From Acholeplasmataceae bacterium (GTDB lineage Bacteria; Bacillota_I; Bacilli_A; ML615J-28; CAG-698): a stretch of 28,431 nucleotides of DNA. Each line of letters starts with the position of its first letter. Position 1 is the first letter of the stretch. The notes beneath the pieces are model-generated. The model was not told the DNA's origin, did not search any database, and saw nothing but the letters and a program-made list of their open reading frames with translations. Location: contig DUNF01000029.1 in assembly GCA_012839485.1 (NCBI GenBank), forward strand, positions 1 through 28,431, written 5' to 3'. This document shows, piece after piece, positions 23,938 to 28,431 of the stretch. A program made the translations under genes and the position numbers.

Positions 23938-25074
23938 ATGTATACGATTAAAGAAGTGACCACGAAAAAAGAAATGAAAAAGTTTGTGAAGTTTCCAAAC
24001 AAATTATATAAAGATTGTCAGTATTTCATTCCTGATATCTATGAATCAGAAAAAGATTTTTTCAATCCGAAGAAAAATCCTTCATATGATTATAGTGAAT
24101 CTAAGCAATGGTTATGTTATGATGAAAAAGGTGAGGTTGTAGGGAGAGTTGCAGCTATTTTAAGTCATGCATATAATCAAAAAACTGGTGGTAAGTTTAT
24201 GCGTTATTCACATATTGATATGATTGATGATGTAGAGATTACAAGATTATTGATGAATGAAGTTGCCAAGTATGCCAAGGAAAAAGGAATGGATACTTTA
24301 ATGGGACCTTTAGGTTTTACCGATATGGATAAACAAGGACTATTAGTAGAAGGATATGATGAGATGAGTAATTTCATTACTTTATATCACTATCCATACT
24401 ATAAAGAACATTTTGAAAAGTTAGGGTTTGTGAAGGATCAAGACTGGGTTGAATACCAAATTAAAGTTCCTGATGAAATCCCACCTCTATTAGATAGAAT
24501 GGCTGAGCGTGTTTTAGCTCGTTATCATTTAAAGATTAAGAAGTTTAAATCGAAAAAAGAAGTAGGCCCTTATATTAATGAGGCATTTAGGGTAGTTAAT
24601 GAAGCTTTTGCTCCTTTATACGGAACTGTGCCTTTATCACAAAAACAAATTGATGAGATAGCAGCTTCCTATGTTCCTTTACTAAACTTAGATTTTGTTT
24701 ATGTAGTAGTAGATGGAGAAGATAAAGTAATAGCTATTGGTTTAATGATTCCATCTTTAAATAAGGGTTTAAGAAGAAGTAAAGGTAAGTTATTCCCATT
24801 TGGCTTTATGCATGTTTTGCGTGATTTAAAAACAGTTGAAGTTTTAGATTTATTGTTTATTGCAGTAGAACCCAAATATCAATCTACAGGAGTTGCTGCG
24901 TTAATGATTAGAGAAGCGATTGTAGAGGCAATTAAGTATGGTGCTAAATATGCTGAAACAGGGCCAGAGTTAGAAACTAATATTAAAGTTCAATCGCAAT
25001 GGAAGCATTTTGAGACAAGACAACACAGAAGACGTAGAACTTATAAGATAAAAGTCGATGAGTTTTTGAAATAA
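23938..25074 (+). CDS. YghO-like GNAT-family N-acetyltransferase
   Basis: The 378-residue protein matches a large GNAT-type family often annotated YghO-like. The N-terminal half has the KKFVKFPNKLYKDCQYFIP start, FFNPKKNPSYDYSE, and VGRVAAILSHAYNQK (a GNAT core strand pair), then a GPLGFTDMDKQGLLVEGYD stretch that is the family's most typical region. The C-terminal half has a second GNAT-like core: FVYVVVDGEDKVIAIGLMIPSLN, then LLFIAVEPKYQSTGVAALMIREAI with the acetyl-CoA loop (QSTGVAA, fitting Q/R-x-x-G-x-A), and ETGPELETNIKVQSQWKHFETRQHRRRR. The substrate of this family is not known. It is monocistronic, divergent from the VTT-PlsC operon, with no terminator visible before the rplU promoter. 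Confidence 0.82.
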   Translation: MYTIKEVTTKKEMKKFVKFPNKLYKDCQYFIPDIYESEKDFFNPKKNPSYDYSESKQWLCYDEKGEVVGRVAAILSHAYNQKTGGKFMRYSHIDMIDDVEITRLLMNEVAKYAKEKGMDTLMGPLGFTDMDKQGLLVEGYDEMSNFITLYHYPYYKEHFEKLGFVKDQDWVEYQIKVPDEIPPLLDRMAERVLARYHLKIKKFKSKKEVGPYINEAFRVVNEAFAPLYGTVPLSQKQIDEIAASYVPLLNLDFVYVVVDGEDKVIAIGLMIPSLNKGLRRSKGKLFPFGFMHVLRDLKTVEVLDLLFIAVEPKYQSTGVAALMIREAIVEAIKYGAKYAETGPELETNIKVQSQWKHFETRQHRRRRTYKIKVDEFLK

Positions 25075-25077
25075 ACC

Positions 25078-25106
25078 TTGCAATTTTAATGAATTGATGG
25101 TATAAT
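25078..25106 (+). promoter_or_regulatory. rplU operon promoter
   Basis: TTGCAA (25078-25083), 17-bp spacer, TATAAT (25101-25106) with extended TGG, starting 3 bases after the stop of the preceding gene. Confidence 0.8.
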
Positions 25107-25204
25107 ATATGAGTTATATAGGTGCACCGCACTTCGTTTAGGTTATAAATGATTTTTAAAAAATCTACCTTACAAGGCGTGTCTTAAAAAATAGAAAAGG
25201 GGGT
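25107..25204 (+). ncRNA. Probable L21 leader (autogenous regulation of rplU)
   Basis: A leader of about 100 nt separates the promoter from rplU. It includes GGTGCACCGCAC at 25121-25132, a hairpin in which AGGT (25140-25143) pairs with ACCT (25167-25170) around GATTTTT/AAAAATC, and a conserved-looking ACAAGGCGTGTC before the GGGGG ribosome binding site. Firmicutes carry a structured L21 leader at exactly this place. Position and structure support it; I could not compare it with the covariance model. Confidence 0.55.
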
Positions 25205-25211
25205 AGTGCTT

Positions 25212-25511
25212 ATGTATGCAATTATTGAAACTGGTGGTAAACAATATAAAGTAGCCGAGAATGACGTAATTCATATCGAAAAAATCGAAGGTGAAGAAGG
25301 TTCTGAAGTTAGTTTTGATAAAGTTTTGCTTGTAAATGGTAAAGTTGGTAATCCTTATGTAAAGGGAGCTAAAGTTACTGGTAAGATTTTAAAACAAGGT
25401 CGTGGTAAAAAGATTATTGTTTTTAAATATAAAGCAAAGAAAAACTATCATAAAAAACAAGGACATCGTCAAGCATATACTAGAGTTCAAATTTTATCTT
25501 TAGGTGCGTAA
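25212..25511 (+). CDS. rplU: 50S ribosomal protein L21
   Basis: L21 binds 23S rRNA domain VI region in the large subunit. The 99-residue protein starts with the family signature MYAIIETGGKQYKV and ends with the basic YKAKKNYHKKQGHRQAYTRV segment and QIL. I chose ATG 25212 because it lies 8 nt after GGGGG and gives the universal start; GTG 25206 is only 2 nt from that site. It is the first gene of the conserved rplU-prp-rpmA cluster, with the Prp gene beginning right after its stop. It is probably regulated by the leader upstream. Confidence 0.97.
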   Translation: MYAIIETGGKQYKVAENDVIHIEKIEGEEGSEVSFDKVLLVNGKVGNPYVKGAKVTGKILKQGRGKKIIVFKYKAKKNYHKKQGHRQAYTRVQILSLGA

Positions 25512-25829
25512 ATGATTACAGTTAAATTTACTTATGAAAATAAGGAAATAAAAAAAATTTCTGTTTCTGGTCATTCTTTATATAATAAAGAAGGCTTAGA
25601 TATTGTTTGTAGCTCTGTATCGACTGCTGTTATTTATAGTATTCGTTTACTTGAAGCAAATAACGAAAAGTTTTCTTATACAGAAGATAAAGAAAAACCA
25701 GAAATAACTATTTTAGTAAAAGAGAGTAGTTCTCATACAAAAATAGTTTTGGATAATCTAAAAGTATTATTAGAGGATTTGAGTAAAGATTATCCTAAAA
25801 ACATCAAAATAAAGGAGGCATTAAAATGA
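25512..25829 (+). CDS. prp: Ribosomal-processing cysteine protease Prp
   Basis: Prp removes the N-terminal extension of L27 in Firmicutes and related bacteria, a step needed for ribosome assembly. The 105-residue protein has the catalytic pair in SGHSLYNKEGLDIVCSSVS: H21 in the Gly-His motif and C33, with the 11-residue spacing of the family. It lies between its substrate's partner gene (L21) and its substrate L27, as in other Firmicutes. The stop TGA overlaps the rpmA ATG. The matching L27 extension in the next gene confirms the assignment. Confidence 0.95.
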   Translation: MITVKFTYENKEIKKISVSGHSLYNKEGLDIVCSSVSTAVIYSIRLLEANNEKFSYTEDKEKPEITILVKESSSHTKIVLDNLKVLLEDLSKDYPKNIKIKEALK

Positions 25830-26107
25830 TTAAATTAAACATTCAATTCTTTGCATCTAAAAAAGCTGGAGGATCAACTAAGAACGGTCGTGATTCTATT
25901 GCTAAGAGACTAGGTGCTAAAATGGGTGATGGTGAATATGCAAACGCTGGATCAATTATTTATCGCCAAAGAGGAACGAAGATTCATCCTGGGGAAAATG
26001 TTGGTCGTGGAGGCGATGATACATTATTCGCTTTAATTAATGGATATGTAAAGTTTGAGCGTAAAGGACGTAATAAAAAGCAAGTTTCTGTTTACGCTAC
26101 TAAATAA
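25826..26107 (+). CDS. rpmA: 50S ribosomal protein L27 with Prp-cleaved N-terminal extension
   Basis: L27 reaches towards the peptidyl transferase centre with its N-terminal tail. The 93-residue protein begins MIKLNIQFFASKKAGGSTKN: the LNIQFFA-SKK motif is the Prp recognition site, so the mature protein should start at S11 (cleavage after A10). The body has GRDSIAKRLGAKMGDGEYANAGSII, RQRGTKIHPGENVGRGGDDTLFAL, and a VKFERKGRNKKQVSV end, all typical. The ribosome binding site AAAGGAGG lies in the end of prp. A terminator hairpin follows the gene, so obg is partly separated. Confidence 0.97.
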   Translation: MIKLNIQFFASKKAGGSTKNGRDSIAKRLGAKMGDGEYANAGSIIYRQRGTKIHPGENVGRGGDDTLFALINGYVKFERKGRNKKQVSVYATK

Positions 26108-26136
26108 TGCACTTATTTAATTAAGTGCATTTTTTT
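26106..26136 (+). terminator. Terminator/attenuator between rpmA and obg
   Basis: AATGCACTTA (26106-26115) pairs perfectly with TAAGTGCATT (26122-26131), followed by T to 26136. It begins at the rpmA stop codon. Since no promoter is seen before obg, some read-through is likely. Confidence 0.75.
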
Positions 26137-26156
26137 GAGTTAGAGAAGGTGATAAT

Positions 26157-27419
26157 ATGTTTATTGATCAAGTAAATATAGAAGTAGTAGCCGGTAATGG
26201 CGGCAAAGGAATGGTTGCCTTTAGAAGAGAAAAATATGTTCCTAAAGGTGGGCCTTCTGGAGGCAATGGAGGTAAAGGTGGCTCTATTATTTTTAGAGGA
26301 TCTTTAAATAAAACTACGCTATTAGACTTAAAATATAATAAAATAATCAAAGCTGATTCAGGAGAAAATGGTAAAGCTAAAAACATGTTTGGGAAAGATG
26401 CTTTAGATATTATTATTGAAGTACCTTTAGGAACAGTTGTAAAGAATCTTGAAACAGGTGAAGTAATCGCTGATATTACGAAGGAAAACCAAGAAGTTGT
26501 AATTGCTAAGGGTGGAAAAGGCGGAAGAGGAAATGCTGCCTTTGCAACAAGCAAAAACCCAGCGCCAAAGATTTTTGAAGCTGGAGAGCGTGGAGAGGCT
26601 AAAAATATTAGCTTAGAACTTAAACTTTTAGCTGATGCTGGCTTAGTTGGTTTACCTAATGTAGGTAAAAGTACGATTATTTCGGCTTTATCTAAGGCTA
26701 GGCCTAAAATTGCTGACTATCCTTTTACTACACTTATTCCTAATTTAGGAATGGTTGAAGCTAAAGATGGTAGAAGCTTTGTTTTAGCTGACCTACCAGG
26801 TTTAATTGAAGGAGCATCACTTGGTGCAGGTTTGGGTCATGATTTTTTAAGACATATTGAAAGATGTAGAATCATTGTCTATGTTTTAGATATTGATCCT
26901 TTAGACAAATCTGATCCTTATGAAAATTATTTGTTGATTAAAAAGGAACTTGAAGAATATAATCCAGACTTAATTACAAGACCTGAAGTTATTGTAGCTA
27001 ATAAGATGGACTTACCTAATGCCAATAAGAACTTATTAAAGTTAAAGACTAAATTAGGTGATGATGTTATTGGGATTTCTGCTTACCAAGCTGAAAACTT
27101 AGATTCATTAGTTTATAGAATTGCAGATCTACTTGATACTGTTCCACTAAAAGAAGAGTATATTGAAGAGGTTGTAGAATACACATTTAAGAAAGAAGAA
27201 AAACCTTATACAATTACGCTATTAGAAGATGGAGTATATGAAGTAAAAGGTAAGATTTTAGAAAGATATATTGATTCAACTAATTTTGATAATGATGAAA
27301 GTGTTAAATTACTTTCTTATCGTTTAAAGAAATTAGGAATTGAAGATGAGCTTAAAAAACTCGGCGTAAGTGAAGATGATACTGTAATTATTGAAGGTAT
27401 TGTTTTTGAAATACTATAG
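26157..27419 (+). CDS. obg: Obg/CgtA GTPase
   Basis: Obg is an essential GTPase of late 50S assembly and of stress and (p)ppGpp responses. The 420-residue protein has the Gly-rich Obg fold (about 1-158: VVAGNGGKGMVAFRREKYVP, GGPSGGNGGKGG, IAKGGKGGRGNAAFAT), the G domain with G1 GLPNVGKS (165-172), switch I YPFTTLIPN, G3 DLPG (212-215) and G4 NKMD (282-285), and the C-terminal OCT domain (about 345-420) found in Firmicute Obg. Nothing is missing. ATG 26157 follows AGAAGGTG. It follows rpmA as in most Firmicutes. Confidence 0.97.
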   Translation: MFIDQVNIEVVAGNGGKGMVAFRREKYVPKGGPSGGNGGKGGSIIFRGSLNKTTLLDLKYNKIIKADSGENGKAKNMFGKDALDIIIEVPLGTVVKNLETGEVIADITKENQEVVIAKGGKGGRGNAAFATSKNPAPKIFEAGERGEAKNISLELKLLADAGLVGLPNVGKSTIISALSKARPKIADYPFTTLIPNLGMVEAKDGRSFVLADLPGLIEGASLGAGLGHDFLRHIERCRIIVYVLDIDPLDKSDPYENYLLIKKELEEYNPDLITRPEVIVANKMDLPNANKNLLKLKTKLGDDVIGISAYQAENLDSLVYRIADLLDTVPLKEEYIEEVVEYTFKKEEKPYTITLLEDGVYEVKGKILERYIDSTNFDNDESVKLLSYRLKKLGIEDELKKLGVSEDDTVIIEGIVFEIL

Positions 27420-27514
27420 ATGTTACTTATTAACTTAAGAACATACTTATTAAAATAAAAAAAGATTATTAGACTATGGGACTTAAAGTAATTTTAAGCC
27501 TAAAAGGAGGAAAT

Positions 27515-28138
27515 GTGAAAAAATATAATCTTGGTGATTTTGTCTTTGGGGCAATTTTATTTGCAATTATTGTTTTGATGGCTTTTGTGCCATCACTTGG
27601 TTTTATCCCAATTATTCCTGGAGTTGCTTATGCAACATTATTACATATTCCAGTTTTAATTGGAGCGATTTTCTTAGGTTGGAAATGGGGACTTGCTTTA
27701 GGCTTAACATTTGGTATATCATCAATGACTCAAGCGTTCTTAATTATGGGACCTGCTAATGCACCATTTACTAATCCAATTGTTAGTGTTTTGCCTAGAG
27801 TTTTAATTGGTGTTTTAGCACCATTTATGCATAGCTGGCTAACTAAGGCTTTTAAAGGAAGAGATAAGTTAGCTTTATTCTTTACTTTTGGGATAATGAC
27901 AATTATCCATACTGTTACAGTATTAACTATTCTTTATCCTATTATTGAAACTGGTTGGTATTATACTAAAACAACAGAAGATGTGGCTTCAATTACTTTG
28001 AAAGCAATTTTGCTTTCAATTGTGTCAATAAACTCGCTAGCAGAAATTGTTTTAGCAGTTTTAATTGGACCTGCTATTTACCTACCTTTAGATCAACTTA
28101 GGAAAAAGAGAAATCATAAATTAGAAGAAGAAGTATAA
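27515..28138 (+). CDS. ECF transporter S component (vitamin-type substrate-binding membrane subunit)
   Basis: S components bind a vitamin or similar micronutrient in the membrane and join the shared EcfA1A2T energising module. The 207-residue protein has about six hydrophobic segments and the pattern seen in this group: YATLLHIPVLIGAIFLGWKWG, GLTFGISSMTQAFL, and NPIVSVLPRVLIGVLAPF. The layout is closest in feel to the pantothenate/unknown-substrate branch, but the vitamin cannot be named safely. I prefer the GTG at 27515 because AAAGGAGG ends at 27510; the in-frame ATG at 27476 has no ribosome binding site and would add 13 residues. An out-of-frame ATG overlaps the GTG and is followed at once by TGA. 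No vitamin riboswitch is visible in the short gap upstream. Confidence 0.8.
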   Translation: MKKYNLGDFVFGAILFAIIVLMAFVPSLGFIPIIPGVAYATLLHIPVLIGAIFLGWKWGLALGLTFGISSMTQAFLIMGPANAPFTNPIVSVLPRVLIGVLAPFMHSWLTKAFKGRDKLALFFTFGIMTIIHTVTVLTILYPIIETGWYYTKTTEDVASITLKAILLSIVSINSLAEIVLAVLIGPAIYLPLDQLRKKRNHKLEEEV

Positions 28139-28140
28139 AT

Positions 28141-28168
28141 AAAAAAGGGTTTAATAAAACCCTTTTTT
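28141..28168. terminator. Bidirectional terminator after the S-component gene
   Basis: Perfect 12-bp stem AAAAAAGGGTTT (28141-28152) / AAACCCTTTTTT (28157-28168), 4-nt loop. It serves the plus-strand gene and the minus-strand reading that ends at 28167. Confidence 0.88.
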
Positions 28169-28344
28169 AATTTGTAAATACTTTTACAAGTTCCTTGATA
28201 TAAGCATCTTTGTATTCTTTGAATTTCGCATTAGTTACATTAGGAATTACTGATCTTAAGAATAAAGGAACACTAAAAGAAGAAAACAGAATAACGTATT
28301 TCAGAGAAATCACTGGAATAAATGATCCACTAAAACTAACTGCT
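28167..28344 (-). CDS. C-terminal fragment of an unidentified protein (upstream part lost in a fold-back repeat)
   Basis: A minus-strand frame ends with TAA at 28169-28167, directly at a terminator, and its last residues (NAKFKEYKDAYIKELVKVFTN, split: a Lys/Tyr-rich amphipathic helix) look like a real C terminus. Before it comes a hydrophobic stretch (KYVILFSSFSVPLFLRSVIP), possibly a membrane segment. The frame stays open to 28427, but beyond 28344 the sequence is only the reverse complement of 28215-28301, so that part is unlikely to be natural coding sequence. The plus strand of the same region is also open without a start. I do not recognise the protein. Confidence 0.4.
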
Positions 28345-28431
28345 AAATACGTTATTCTGTTTTCTTCTTTTAGTGTTCCTTTATTCTTAAGATCAGTAAT
28401 TCCTAATGTAACTAATGCGAAATTCAAAGAA
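28215..28431. repeat. Perfect 87-bp inverted repeat with 43-nt spacer, reaching the window end
   Basis: Bases 28215-28301 are the exact reverse complement of 28345-28431; the spacer is 28302-28344. The right arm ends with the window, so the repeat may be longer. It is most likely a fold-back (chimeric or assembly) contig end. Confidence 0.95.

Noticed and set aside
26168..26554. Minus-strand proline-rich open frame
   Set aside because: It is the antisense of the glycine-rich Obg fold, where GGN codons read as CCN.
28345..28427. Full-length 86-residue minus-strand gene starting at 28427
   Set aside because: Its first third is only the reverse complement of its own coding region, and there is no visible start signal.
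1..28431. Use of genetic code 4 (UGA = Trp), suggested by the AT-rich, mollicute-like content
   Set aside because: Several clear genes end in TGA at overlapping junctions (AbiEii, LRAT protein, Prp, VTT-PlsC fusion), and tryptophans are TGG throughout.
1..28431. CRISPR arrays, tRNA or rRNA genes, insertion sequences, phage genes
   Set aside because: I saw no regularly spaced repeats, tRNA cloverleaf signatures, rRNA segments, transposases or integrases in the window.

Overview
The window reads as chromosome of a low-GC (clearly AT-rich) Gram-positive-type bacterium of the Bacilli/Mollicutes borderland (Acholeplasma-, RF39- or Erysipelotrichia-like). The evidence is the gene order rplU-prp-rpmA-obg, an L27 with the N-terminal extension that Prp removes, strong AGGAGG ribosome binding sites, TTGACA/TATAAT promoters, short hairpin-plus-U-run terminators, and very short or overlapping gene junctions. 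TGA is used as a stop (AbiEii, LRAT protein, Prp, VTT-PlsC fusion) and tryptophans are TGG, so this is not a code-4 mycoplasma. The species cannot be named from the sequence.

Layout. 1-348: end of psuG (pseudouridine-5'-phosphate glycosidase). 546-8164: an accessory region with an AbiEi/AbiEii toxin-antitoxin pair under a promoter that carries a perfect inverted repeat, a membrane-anchored GETHG-motif protein, an HTH-Fic protein with its own widely spaced inverted repeat, an M17 leucyl aminopeptidase, a second Fic protein, RidA on the other strand, and a GIY-YIG + DUF4268 gene split by a one-base frameshift. 8349-16248: one tightly packed operon of eight genes with a strong promoter and a terminator. 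It encodes an adenylation protein fused to a carrier domain, an MFS-type transporter with an extra C-terminal membrane region, two PlsC-type acyltransferases, a second adenylation enzyme, a free acyl carrier protein, an LRAT/NlpC-type thiol acyltransferase and a dedicated Sfp-type phosphopantetheinyl transferase.

16449-20401: small acetyltransferase-like protein, TcdA, CCA-adding enzyme, an unknown membrane protein and CvpA. 20427-23811 (minus strand): YfcC-type carrier and an unusual VTT-PlsC-zinc ribbon fusion. 23938-28138: a YghO-like acetyltransferase, the L21 leader and rplU-prp-rpmA-obg, and an ECF transporter substrate-binding subunit. The window ends in an 87-bp perfect inverted repeat running to the last base, which looks like a fold-back contig end.

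How the parts may work together: the eight-gene operon carries everything needed to activate a carboxylic acid (probably a fatty acid), load it on carrier proteins matured by its own PPTase, and pass it to glycerolipid or amine acceptors. The product is not identifiable from sequence, and this is the best candidate in the window for an undescribed system. The accessory region before it carries several toxin-like, self-regulated genes and looks like a defence or toxin-antitoxin cluster.
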